The position numbers and the translations under genes are program-made. From contig NZ_VFIO01000001.1 of the NCBI RefSeq assembly GCF_007858365.1, forward strand, positions 620,001-684,000: DNA of 64,000 nucleotides, given 5' to 3'. This document shows positions 52,938-61,231 of the stretch, in pieces. Numbering within the stretch: position 1 is the stretch's first letter; each line of letters starts with the position of its first letter. The notes beneath the pieces are model-generated. The model ran no database searches. It was not told the origin of the DNA and was given only the letters and a program-made list of their open reading frames with translations. This stretch comes from Pseudomonas saxonica (GTDB lineage: Bacteria; Pseudomonadota; Gammaproteobacteria; Pseudomonadales; Pseudomonadaceae).

Positions 52938-53687
52938 TTAGATTACCTTCGCTTCGTTTTTCAGTTTCTCGACCAGTTCAGCCACCGACTTGACCTTGAT
53001 GCCTGCGCTGCGTGCTGCTGGCGCTTCGACTTTCAAGGTTTTGTTGGTCGACGCCGTCGAAACACCCAACGCTTCAGGCGTCAGCACTTCAAGCGGCTTT
53101 TTCTTGGCTTTCATGATGTTTGGCAGGGACGCATAACGCGGCTCGTTCAAACGCAGGTCGGTGGTGATGATGGCCGGCAAGCTCAACGAAACGGTTTGTG
53201 CGCCGCCGTCGATTTCACGGGTAACAGCAACCTTGTCGCCTGCCACTTCAACTTTCGAAGCAAAGGTGCCCTGACCATAGCCGGTCAGCGCAGCCAGCAT
53301 TTGGCCAGTCTGGTTGTTGTCGCTGTCGATGGCCTGTTTGCCCAGGATCACCAGTTGAGGCTGTTCCTTGTCCACTACCGCCTTGAGCAGCTTGGCCACG
53401 GCCAGCGACGTCAGGTCTTCGGCGGACTCAACAAGAATGGCGCGATCGGCACCCAGAGCCAGCGCGGTACGCAGCTGCTCTTGAGCGGTGGTCGGGCCGA
53501 TGGAGACGACGACGATTTCAGTCGCAACACCCTTCTCTTTCAGGCGTACGGCTTCTTCCACGGCGATTTCGCAGAAGGGGTTCATCGACATCTTGACGTT
53601 GGCGAGGTCAACGCCGGAGTTGTCCGCTTTGACGCGCACTTTAACGTTGTAATCGACCACTCGTTTGACAGCTACAAGAACCTTCAT
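52938..53687 (-). CDS. etfB: Electron transfer flavoprotein beta subunit
   Basis: A 249-residue ETF beta. The N-terminal [19 protein letters not shown] leads to [17 protein letters not shown], the AMP-binding-region VILGKQAID and a C-terminal recognition-loop region [22 protein letters not shown]. It forms the ETF heterodimer with EtfA. GAGGAAT lies just before the ATG. It is the first gene of etfBA, and its promoter lies in the 559-bp divergent region. Confidence 0.97.
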   Translation of the reverse strand: MKVLVAVKRVVDYNVKVRVKADNSGVDLANVKMSMNPFCEIAVEEAVRLKEKGVATEIVVVSIGPTTAQEQLRTALALGADRAILVESAEDLTSLAVAKLLKAVVDKEQPQLVILGKQAIDSDNNQTGQMLAALTGYGQGTFASKVEVAGDKVAVTREIDGGAQTVSLSLPAIITTDLRLNEPRYASLPNIMKAKKKPLEVLTPEALGVSTASTNKTLKVEAPAARSAGIKVKSVAELVEKLKNEAKVI

Positions 53688-54246
53688 GGATTCCTCGTTA
53701 CTCTCCGGTGAAAAGAAAGTCGCCTAGGCGAACCTGGCGGTTGATGCACAGTGGCACAAGGGCACCTCCAAAGATCGTTGCCGTGCCGTTCTTAATAGAA
53801 AGAATGACGAGCGCCAAAGGCTTCACATGCGACCGTCTGTCAGGTGCGACTACAAGTCATACACCAAAAGGACGTGTAAACTCCGCTCGAAGAATGGCAG
53901 GCTCCTACTGAGTTGAGCCCATGCCCTGTCTTTAGAGGTGCTCTTGAAACCGACAATCAGCCTACGGCGAGCGCAAAACCGCCCGTATCTTGACCGGAAC
54001 ACCATTTGCGGTCAATACAGCAAATCGGCCAGTTTTAAGCCGCGCATCTTTGATTTGTCTGGCTTACAGCCAATTCAAACAAACGTTTGTATTGGACGCT
54101 GTTAGTGGTGTAGATATAATGCCCGCCCCATAGAGAGAGCGGCGCCTCATCCATTGCGTCTTTAGCTTCGGGCCGAAGGAATAATGGATGAAACGCCAAA
54201 CCTCCAATTAGAAAAATACCGTTGAGCCTTGAGTAGGAGAGAACCT
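53688..54246. promoter_or_regulatory. Divergent control region between etfBA and the ETF-QO gene
   Basis: 559 bp without a gene. On the plus strand, TTGGAC (54092-54097), a 17-bp spacer and TATAAT (54115-54120) form a near-consensus sigma-70 promoter for the ETF-QO gene. CAAACAAACGTTTG (54076-54089), abutting the -35, fits the PsrA consensus (C/G)AAAC-N2-4-GTTT(G/C) as I recall it. PsrA is a fatty-acid-responsive TetR regulator reported to affect these genes in P. aeruginosa. The leader (54141-54197) can fold into a long hairpin. Confidence 0.65.
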
Positions 54247-55911
54247 GTGGAACGCGAATACATGGAATTCGACGTGGTCATCGTCGGCGCCGGCCCTGCC
54301 GGTTTGTCCGCCGCCTGCCGTTTGAAGCAGAAGGCCGCCGAAGCCGGTAAAGAAATCAGCGTCTGCGTGGTAGAAAAAGGCTCTGAAGTCGGTGCTCATA
54401 TTTTGTCGGGCGCGGTGTTTGAACCCCGCGCCCTGAACGAATTGTTCCCGGACTGGAAAGAACTGGGCGCTCCGCTCCACACACCGGTCACCCGCGACGA
54501 TATTTATGTACTGCGCAGCGACAGCACTGCCACCAAGGTGCCTGACCTGTTTGTGCCGAAAACCATGCACAACGAAGGCAACTACATCATTTCGCTGGGT
54601 AACCTGTGCCGCTGGCTGGCACAGCAAGCTGAAAACCTGGGCGTAGAGGTTTACCCAGGCTTCGCCGCACAAGAAGTGCTGTTTGACGAAAACAATGTGG
54701 TTCGCGGGATCATCACCGGCGATCTGGGCATTGACCGTGAGGGCAACCCTAAAGAAGGCCTGTATACACCCGGCATGGAACTGCGCGGCAAGTACACCTT
54801 GTTCGCTGAAGGCTGCCGCGGCCACTTGGGCAAGCAACTGATCGAGCGCTTCAACCTCGACAGCGATGCCGATGTCCAGCACTACGGCATCGGCCTGAAA
54901 GAAATCTGGGAGATCGACCCGGCCAAGCATCAGCCGGGTCTGGTGGTTCACACCGCAGGCTGGCCGCTGGACATTGTCAGCAAAGAGAACACGGGCGGCT
55001 CCTTCTTGTATCACCTGGAGAACAATCAGGTCGTTGTTGGTCTGATCGTCGATCTGTCCTACAGCAACACCTTCCTGTCGCCCTTCGATGAGTTCCAGCG
55101 CCTTAAGCATCACCCGGTGCTCAAGCAATACCTTGAAGGTGGCAAACGCATCAGCTACGGGGCTCGCGCACTGGCCAAAGGCGGCTTGAACTCGCTGCCA
55201 AAAATGGTCTTCAACGGCGGCGCGTTGATCGGTTGCGATCTGGGCACCATGAACGTGGCCAAAATCAAAGGCAGCCACACTGCCATGAAGTCCGGCATGC
55301 TCGCCGCTGAAGCCGTGGCTGACGCGTTGCTCGCAGACAGTGAAGGCGGCGACACACTCACCTCTTACGTTGAAGGGTTTAAAGCCAGCTGGCTGTATGA
55401 AGAACTGTTTGCCAGCCGTAATTTCGGCCCGGCCATGCACAAGTTCGGCCCGATCATGGGTGCAGGCTTCAACTGGATGGATCAGAACCTGTTCGGCGGC
55501 AAACTGCCTTTCACTCTGCATGACACCAAACCTGATTACGCCTGCCTGAAGCTGGCCAAAGACTGCCAGAAGATCGACTACCCGAAACCGGACGGCAAAA
55601 TCAGTTTCGACAAACTCAGCTCGGTTTTCCTGTCTAGCACCAACCATGAAGAAGAGCAGCCGTGCCATCTCAAGCTGCGCGACCCAAGCATTCCGATCAG
55701 CGTCAACTTGCCGCTTTATGATGAGCCAGCACAGCGTTACTGCCCGGCAGGTGTGTATGAGGTCATCACTCAGGAAAGCGGTGAGAAGCGCTTCCAGATC
55801 AATGCGCAAAACTGCGTGCACTGCAAAACCTGCGACATTAAAGACCCGTCACAGAACATCACCTGGGTGACCCCGGAAGGTGCCGGCGGCCCGACGTATC
55901 CAAATATGTAA
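54247..55911 (+). CDS. Electron transfer flavoprotein-ubiquinone oxidoreductase
   Basis: A 554-residue ETF-QO. The N-terminal FAD motif is DVVIVGAGPAGLSAACRLK, the ubiquinone-binding middle region contains YGARALAKGGLNSLPK, and the C-terminal 4Fe-4S site is in NCVHCKTCDIKDPSQNI. It transfers electrons from reduced ETF to ubiquinone at the inner membrane. The GTG at 54247 is preferred because AGGAGAG lies 6 bases upstream. It is divergent from etfBA and followed by a terminator. Confidence 0.96.
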   Translation: MEREYMEFDVVIVGAGPAGLSAACRLKQKAAEAGKEISVCVVEKGSEVGAHILSGAVFEPRALNELFPDWKELGAPLHTPVTRDDIYVLRSDSTATKVPDLFVPKTMHNEGNYIISLGNLCRWLAQQAENLGVEVYPGFAAQEVLFDENNVVRGIITGDLGIDREGNPKEGLYTPGMELRGKYTLFAEGCRGHLGKQLIERFNLDSDADVQHYGIGLKEIWEIDPAKHQPGLVVHTAGWPLDIVSKENTGGSFLYHLENNQVVVGLIVDLSYSNTFLSPFDEFQRLKHHPVLKQYLEGGKRISYGARALAKGGLNSLPKMVFNGGALIGCDLGTMNVAKIKGSHTAMKSGMLAAEAVADALLADSEGGDTLTSYVEGFKASWLYEELFASRNFGPAMHKFGPIMGAGFNWMDQNLFGGKLPFTLHDTKPDYACLKLAKDCQKIDYPKPDGKISFDKLSSVFLSSTNHEEEQPCHLKLRDPSIPISVNLPLYDEPAQRYCPAGVYEVITQESGEKRFQINAQNCVHCKTCDIKDPSQNITWVTPEGAGGPTYPNM

Positions 55912-55914
55912 GCT

Positions 55915-55942
55915 AAAAGGCTCCTGCGAAGGAGCCTTTTTT
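55915..55942 (+). terminator. Terminator after the ETF-QO gene
   Basis: AAGGCTCCT, loop GCGA, AGGAGCCTT, then a T-run: a 9-bp perfect stem 5 bp after the stop codon. Confidence 0.95.
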
Positions 55943-55962
55943 ATGGCGCCTGGTATTCATCC

Positions 55963-56092
55963 TGTAGCCGCTGCCGCAGGCTGCGTCCGATGGCTAAGCG
56001 TTCGTAAACCTGAGCTCGCGCTCTAACAGATGCACTGCATCTCTGAATTACGACGGCTACGCCGCCGAACGCAGCCTTTGGCAGCGGCTACA
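55963..56092. repeat. Inverted-repeat element, GTAGCCGCTGCC family, copy A
   Basis: 130 bp bounded by TGTAGCCGCTGCCGCAGG and its near-exact inverted copy (22 of 24 terminal bases match). The interior shares TCGTAAACC-TGAG and CTGAATT-ACGA with copy B at 61084. It lies between the ETF-QO gene and the AraC regulator gene. Confidence 0.8.
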
Positions 56093-56101
56093 CAATGCTC
56101 T

Positions 56102-56995
56102 TCAGCACCCCACCCCTTCATGGCCAGGGCTACGTTCAAAGTAGCGTTTGTACTCGCGACTGAATTGCGAGGCACTTTGATAACCCACTCGTTCGGCCAC
56201 TTGCGCCACGCCCAAACGCTCATTCAACAGCAGCTGCTGTGCCCGCAACAGGCGCAGTCGTTTCAGGTACTGCACCGGCGACAATAAGGTACTGCGCTTG
56301 AAATGCTCATGAAACGTGGAGGCGCTCATATTGGCGCAACGCGCCAGTGTTTCGACATTCAAGGGCTCGGCAAAATGCTCATGCAAATGGCTCAATGACG
56401 CCGCGACTCTGGCAAATTGCCCTTGTTGCTCAACCAATGCCCGCAATACTCCGGCCTGCGGCCCACGCAATGCCGCGAACAAGACTTCACGCAAACGTGC
56501 CTTACCCATGATCCGGCACTCCACGGGATCATGCAGACAGCGCAACAACCTCTCTACCGCGTCACGCATCTCGTCATCCAGCTCCGCCGAAGTCATCGAC
56601 TCCGGCGTTTGCGCCACGGCACTGCGATCCGGATCCAGCCCCATCGCCAGCACCAGCTCACCGAGCACGGCCCGGTCAATGCTGATCGCCACACCCAGCA
56701 GCGGCACCTCGGCAGAAGCGAAGGTCTCACACTCAAAAGGGACAGAAAGTGCCTGCACCAAATAATGTCCAGCGCCGTACTCCAGCGTCCGCTGGCCTAA
56801 ATAAGCCAACTTACTGCCTTGTGCGATGACCATTAGGCTAGGCTCATAGATCTGCGGCATGCGCGCCACGGCGTTGCACGCCGATACCACCCGTACTTCA
56901 GGCAATAAAGTCGAAACAAAGCCGGTTTTTAACGCCAAAGGCCGGATCAGCGAAACTAGCGCGGCGTTCTCATCTCGGTGACGCGTCAGAAACAT
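56102..56995 (-). CDS. AraC-family transcriptional regulator
   Basis: A 297-residue protein. The N-terminal AraC-type ligand domain (PF06719-like) includes YEPSLMVIAQGSKLAYLG and YGAGHYLVQALSVPFECE. The two C-terminal HTH motifs include LARCANMSASTFHEHFKR and VAERVGYQSASQFSREYKRYF. It is divergent from the alcohol dehydrogenase gene 180 bp away, and this AraC/ADH pairing implies it activates that gene in response to an aldehyde or alcohol (inference). Confidence 0.91.
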   Translation of the reverse strand: MFLTRHRDENAALVSLIRPLALKTGFVSTLLPEVRVVSACNAVARMPQIYEPSLMVIAQGSKLAYLGQRTLEYGAGHYLVQALSVPFECETFASAEVPLLGVAISIDRAVLGELVLAMGLDPDRSAVAQTPESMTSAELDDEMRDAVERLLRCLHDPVECRIMGKARLREVLFAALRGPQAGVLRALVEQQGQFARVAASLSHLHEHFAEPLNVETLARCANMSASTFHEHFKRSTLLSPVQYLKRLRLLRAQQLLLNERLGVAQVAERVGYQSASQFSREYKRYFERSPGHEGVGC

Positions 56996-57175
56996 GGAAA
57001 CAACTTCGCAGGAGGAATAGACAGACGCATCTTCGCAGAATTACCGGCCAACGCCATATCTGAGCCGAGACTCCGGAGTATTAGGCATAACACGCGTAGG
57101 AATCGTCATAGTCCTGTCAGGCACAGAAGCGCAAAATCCCCCCCTGTTCACAGTCAACGTTTCGAGAGGTTCTTC

Positions 57176-58234
57176 ATGTCCACCTACAACGCAATCGGTT
57201 ATGCCGCTCAGAGCGCCAAGGCTCCGTTGGCACCTATGCAATTCAACCGCCGCGCCCTGCGCCCGGACGACGTTGCCCTTGACGTTCTGTACTGCGGCGT
57301 TTGCCACTCCGACATTCACCAGGCTCGTAATGACTGGGGCTTCGCCACTTACCCGCTGATGCCCGGCCATGAAATCATCGGCAAAGTGACTGCAATCGGC
57401 GACAAGGTCACCAAGCACAAGGTCGGCGATCTGGTTGGCGTAGGCTGCATGGTCGATTCATGCCGTACCTGCTCTGCTTGCCAGGAAGACCTGGAGCAAT
57501 ACTGCCTGGAAGGCATGACCCAAACCTACGCCAGCCCTGATCGTATTGACGGCACCCTGACCATGGGTGGCTACTCCGACAAAATGGTCGTTAGCGAACA
57601 TTTTGTGCTGAGCATCCCGGACAACCTCGACCCAGCCAGCGCTGCACCTTTGCTGTGTGCAGGTATCACTACGTATTCGCCGCTGCGTCACTATGGTGTA
57701 GAGCCGGGCGACAAAGTCGGGATTCTGGGCATGGGCGGCCTGGGCCACATGGGCATCAAGTTTGCCAAGGCTCTGGGCGCTGAAGTCACCCTGTTCACCC
57801 GCTCTGCAGCCAAGGCCGAAGAAGCTCGTCGCCAAGGTGCCGATCACGTGATCGTGTCTACCGATGCCGAGCAGATGAAAGCCGCAGCGGGCACCTTCAA
57901 CTTCCTGTTGGACACCATTCCGGTGCCGCACGACCTGAACCCCTACCTCGAAACCTTGGCGTTTGACGGCGTCCACATTCTGGTCGGCCTGATCGAACCT
58001 GTTGAGCCGGCACTGAATGCCTTTAATCTGGTGTTCAAACGCCGCGTATTGGCTGGCTCGCTGATTGGCGGTATCGCTGAAACTCAGGAAATGCTCGATT
58101 TCAGCGCTGAACACGGGATTACCTGCGACATCGAAATGCTCGATATCAAAAACATCAACGAAGCCTTTGAGCGCGTGGTTAAAGGCGACGTGAAATACCG
58201 TTTTGTGATCGACATGAAAACGTTGAAGGCTTAA
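57176..58234 (+). CDS. Zinc-dependent NAD(P)-dependent alcohol dehydrogenase (YahK-like)
   Basis: A 352-residue MDR alcohol dehydrogenase. The catalytic zinc Cys is in YCGVCHSDIHQARNDW, with GHE and VGVGCMVDSC following. The structural-zinc region is CRTCSACQEDLEQYC, and the Rossmann motif is GILGMGGLGHMG. This matches the YahK/cinnamyl-alcohol-dehydrogenase branch, broad-range NADPH aldehyde reductases. The ATG at 57176 has GAGAGG 6 bases upstream. It is probably controlled by the divergent AraC gene and ends in the tandem repeat array. Confidence 0.93.
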   Translation: MSTYNAIGYAAQSAKAPLAPMQFNRRALRPDDVALDVLYCGVCHSDIHQARNDWGFATYPLMPGHEIIGKVTAIGDKVTKHKVGDLVGVGCMVDSCRTCSACQEDLEQYCLEGMTQTYASPDRIDGTLTMGGYSDKMVVSEHFVLSIPDNLDPASAAPLLCAGITTYSPLRHYGVEPGDKVGILGMGGLGHMGIKFAKALGAEVTLFTRSAAKAEEARRQGADHVIVSTDAEQMKAAAGTFNFLLDTIPVPHDLNPYLETLAFDGVHILVGLIEPVEPALNAFNLVFKRRVLAGSLIGGIAETQEMLDFSAEHGITCDIEMLDIKNINEAFERVVKGDVKYRFVIDMKTLKA

Positions 58235-58239
58235 ACGTC

Positions 58240-58713
58240 AAAAGCCCCTCACCCTAGCCCTCTCCCAGAGGGAGAGGGGACTGATTGGGGGGATCTATTG
58301 AGCGGCGTCTACTCAGCTTTTCTCGCTGAATCCGGTACCAAACCCCATACAAATCGGCCCCCTCTCCCTGCCAAAGGGAGAGCGGACTGATTGGGGGGGC
58401 CTGTTGAGCGGCGTCTACACAGCATTTCTCGCTGAATCCGGTACCAAAACCCATACAAATCGGCCCCCTCTCCCTGCCAAAGGGAGAGCGGACTGATTGG
58501 GGGGATCTATTGAGCGGCGTCTACTCAGCTTTTCTCGCTGAATCCGGTACCAAACCCCATACAAATCGGCCCCCTCTCCCTGCCAAAGAGAGAGCGGACT
58601 GATTGGGGGGACTGTTGAGCGGCGTCTGCTCAGCTTTTCTCGCTGAATCCGGTACCAAACCCCATACAAATCGGCCCCCTCTCCCTCTGGGAGAGGGCTG
58701 GGGTGAGGGCTTT
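58240..58713. repeat. 106-bp tandem array (about four units) framed by an inverted repeat
   Basis: GGACTGATTGGGGGG recurs at 58278, 58384, 58490 and 58596, an exact 106-bp period. Each unit holds TTGAGCGGCGTCT, TCTCGCTGAATCCGGTACC and a CCCTCTCCCTGCCAAAGGGAGAG hairpin. The outer ends (58240-58279 and 58675-58713) are inverted copies of each other (AAAGCCCCTCACCC... / ...GGGTGAGGGCTTT). Units differ by a few substitutions. It fills the whole gap between the ADH and IclR stops. Confidence 0.95.
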
Positions 58714-59497
58714 ACCCGCCCAGCTCCGCCGATATCTGCTGCGCCGCATGTGTGATGACAGGAATCAAGCCGGTCATTTTTTCCAGAGACATGTAAGGCA
58801 CGGTACTGGCGATGCTGATGGCCGCAACGATCTTGCGACTGGCATCCCTTATCGGCGCCGCAACACAACGAATCGATGGTTCGTTGTCTTCCAGATCGAA
58901 CGCATAGCCGCCGGCAACATAGCTGCGCATGCGTTGTTCAAACTGCTCCCACGTCACTTCCTCATGGTTGGGCCATAACGGGTTTTTCTCTGCCGCCGGA
59001 TGGCAAGCGTCATACAAACGTCGCCACTCGCCCAACGGCGCATCCAGCAACATTGCTTTGCCAATTCCTGTGCGCGCCAGCGGCATGCGATGCCCCACAC
59101 GCGATCGCATTTCCGGGCCATTGCGCCCCGGAATTTTGTGCAGGTACAACACTTCATCACCTTCGCGCACGGCCAGGTGAACGGTATCGCCGGTCAAAAC
59201 CGACAACTCATCCAGAAACGGCCCGGCCAATGTCACCAGCGGCACTTCTTCGCGCGCCTGAAAACCCAGCTCGATCAACTTCGGACCCAGCAAGTAACCC
59301 ACCTGCGGCAATACCCGCAGGTAGCGTTCGTCTACCAGGCAACTGGCCAGACGGTGCGTGGTGCTGCGGGTGGTACCAATCGCTCGGGCGATGTCCTTGA
59401 GGTCACGCGCACCATTGGCCACGGCCTGAACGACCGCCAGGCCGCGCAGTAAGGTTTGGGTGCCGGTCGGTGCAATTTTCGGGGTGTCGTCCTGCAT
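58712..59497 (-). CDS. IclR-family transcriptional regulator (probable DgoR-like)
   Basis: A 261-residue IclR protein. The N-terminal winged HTH contains DLKDIARAIGTTRSTTHRLASCL. The effector domain has LARTGIGKAMLL, YAFDLEDNEPSIRCVAAPIRD and AISIASTVPYM. Its location at the end of the galactonate gene cluster on the same strand suggests it controls that cluster. The stop codon abuts the right end of the tandem array. Confidence 0.88.
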   Translation of the reverse strand: MQDDTPKIAPTGTQTLLRGLAVVQAVANGARDLKDIARAIGTTRSTTHRLASCLVDERYLRVLPQVGYLLGPKLIELGFQAREEVPLVTLAGPFLDELSVLTGDTVHLAVREGDEVLYLHKIPGRNGPEMRSRVGHRMPLARTGIGKAMLLDAPLGEWRRLYDACHPAAEKNPLWPNHEEVTWEQFEQRMRSYVAGGYAFDLEDNEPSIRCVAAPIRDASRKIVAAISIASTVPYMSLEKMTGLIPVITHAAQQISAELGG

Positions 59498-59558
59498 AGC
59501 CAGCCTTTGGATTGGAGGGAATACCGGGCGGCATTATGGTCGCCCGGTTGACGCGCGG

Positions 59559-59741
59559 CTAGGGTCTGTTCCCGTCTCATAGCAGCCACGTGAGCTTTCG
59601 TCCCTTCGGGTCGCGTGTCAAATTTAGCCAGGCTGTGTTGCAGAGCCTGGGAAGGGAACAACCATTCCCTTCGCTCTGCGCCTTGCCTGTCTAAATTTGA
59701 CCCAGCGACGCGGCTTGCAATGAAACGGGAACAGACCCTAG
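59559..59741. repeat. Long copy of the AGGGTCTGTT nested-palindrome element
   Basis: 183 bp with a 17-bp perfect terminal inverted repeat (CTAGGGTCTGTTCCCGT). A second inner inverted repeat is GTCAAATTTAG (59617-59627) / CTAAATTTGAC (59691-59701), and a central AGGGAA/TTCCCT hairpin completes it. No ORF is inside. The right end supplies the stop codon of the transporter gene. A shortened copy is at 35600. Confidence 0.9.
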
Positions 59742-61042
59742 AGTTCGATCCGCTCGACCTTGCCCACCAGCAAGATATAAGACAACGCACCCAGCAGCGC
59801 CAATACCGAAATGTAGGTGATGGCCGGGGCGAACGAGTCTCCGCTGGCCAAAAAGCCGATCACGATTGGCGTGGCAATCGCCGACAGGTTGCCGATGAAG
59901 TTGAACACACCGCCGGTCAGGCCCAGCAACCGGGCCGGGGCCAGGGTTGATACCAGCGACCAGGTGATCGACGCCAGACCATTGCCGAAAAACGCCAGTG
60001 CCAGAAACGCGATCACCAGCGGCGTCGACTCAACAAAGTTGGCACCGATGATTGAAGTCGAGATCAGCAGCCCGCCAATAATGGGCAATTTTCGCGCAAA
60101 GCCCACCGTGTAGCCGCGACGGATCAACCAGTCGGAGAAGAACCCCGAGCACAGCACCCCGACAAACGCAGCCAGAAACGGCAACGAAGCGAGCAAACCG
60201 GACTTGATGAAGTCCATGCCGCGGTATTTGACCAGGTAGGTAGGGAACCAGGTCAGGAAGAACCATAAGGTAGAGTTCAGGCAAAACTGCCCGAGGTAGA
60301 TACCCCACAGCTTGCGCTTGGTAAGCACGATGCCCAAGTCCGCCCAACTGAAGGGTGCCTTGCGCTTGGCTGTTTGCGACTGGATATCCACCAGTCCGCC
60401 ACCTTCGATGATCAAGTCGATTTCGGCATCATTGGCGCCCTTGAAGTCTCGCGGCTCGCGGTAGACCGCATACCAGATGCCCGCCCAGATAATGCCCACC
60501 GCACCGGTGCAGACGAACACCATGTGCCAGCCCCACTGATGTTGCAGCCATGCCAGTACCGGGGTCAGAAATGCCAGACCGACAAATTGTCCGGAAGTGT
60601 AAAAGCCAATTGCGGTGGCGCGTTCGCGTTCAGGAAACCAGGTGGTCACCACACGACTATTGATCGGGTACGCCGGAGCTTCGAGGGCACCGACCGCCAT
60701 GCGCAGGACAAACAGGGCAATAAAGCTGGCAGCAAAGCCGAGCATGACGGTCGCGATCGACCACAGCAGCAACGCTACGCTGTACAGAATGCGTGGCGGC
60801 ACGCGGTCTACCAGCCAGCCACCGGGGATTTGCATGGCGGCGTACGTCCAGCCGAACGCGGAGAAGATCAGACCGACATGGATAGGGTCGATGCCCAGAT
60901 CGCTGGTCAGCGCAGGGGCGGCAATCGATAAGTTACTGCGGTCCAGATAGTTGATCACCACGGTGATAAACAACAGGACCATGATGAAAAAACGCTTACG
61001 GCTAGGCGTCACCATAGACGCTTGCGCGACAGTGATAGTCAT
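59738..61042 (-). CDS. MFS transporter, D-galactonate/hexuronate family (DgoT-like)
   Basis: A 434-residue major facilitator of the anion:cation symporter group, with about 12 TM helices. It has the N-terminal INYLDRSNLSIAAPALTSDLGI, motif A-like GGWLVDRVPPR, and ALEAPAYPINSRVVTTWFPERERATAIGFY. It probably imports D-galactonate with protons, given the adjacent dgo genes. GAGGCAC precedes the ATG. The stop TAG lies inside the terminal repeat of the downstream element. Confidence 0.9.
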   Translation of the reverse strand: MTITVAQASMVTPSRKRFFIMVLLFITVVINYLDRSNLSIAAPALTSDLGIDPIHVGLIFSAFGWTYAAMQIPGGWLVDRVPPRILYSVALLLWSIATVMLGFAASFIALFVLRMAVGALEAPAYPINSRVVTTWFPERERATAIGFYTSGQFVGLAFLTPVLAWLQHQWGWHMVFVCTGAVGIIWAGIWYAVYREPRDFKGANDAEIDLIIEGGGLVDIQSQTAKRKAPFSWADLGIVLTKRKLWGIYLGQFCLNSTLWFFLTWFPTYLVKYRGMDFIKSGLLASLPFLAAFVGVLCSGFFSDWLIRRGYTVGFARKLPIIGGLLISTSIIGANFVESTPLVIAFLALAFFGNGLASITWSLVSTLAPARLLGLTGGVFNFIGNLSAIATPIVIGFLASGDSFAPAITYISVLALLGALSYILLVGKVERIEL

Positions 61043-61083
61043 GGGGTGTGCCTCGTTTTTATGGTTATTGAGGTCGCTAAATC

Positions 61084-61216
61084 CGTAGCAGTTGCCGAAG
61101 GCGACGTCCGACTGCGAAGCGGTCGTAAACCCTGAGATCCTGATTCATCTGGACGATCTCATGACCTGAATTTACGATGACTTCGTCGCCGGACGCAGCC
61201 CTGGGCAGCGGCTACA
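61084..61216. repeat. Inverted-repeat element, GTAGCCGCTGCC family, copy B
   Basis: 133 bp ending in ACGCAGCCCTGGGCAGCGGCTACA, with a degenerate left end CGTAGCAGTTGCCGAAGGC. It shares interior words TCGTAAACC and CTGAATTTACGA with copy A at 55963. It lies between the dgoD stop and the transporter start. Confidence 0.75.
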
Positions 61217-61231
61217 GTGGTCGGAGTGGAC

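Noticed and set aside
54208..55821. 537-codon open frame on the minus strand, antisense to ETF-QO
   Set aside because: It lies entirely opposite a well-conserved enzyme gene, has no family signature, and is explained by GC-skewed codon use.
58415..58669. Repetitive minus-strand ORF (YGVWYRIQREKLSRRRS repeats)
   Set aside because: Arises because the 106-bp repeat stays open in one frame across units. There is no ribosome-binding site or protein-like context.
58240..58713. Possible CRISPR array
   Set aside because: Repeat units are 106 bp, contiguous and nearly identical, with no unique spacers and no cas genes.
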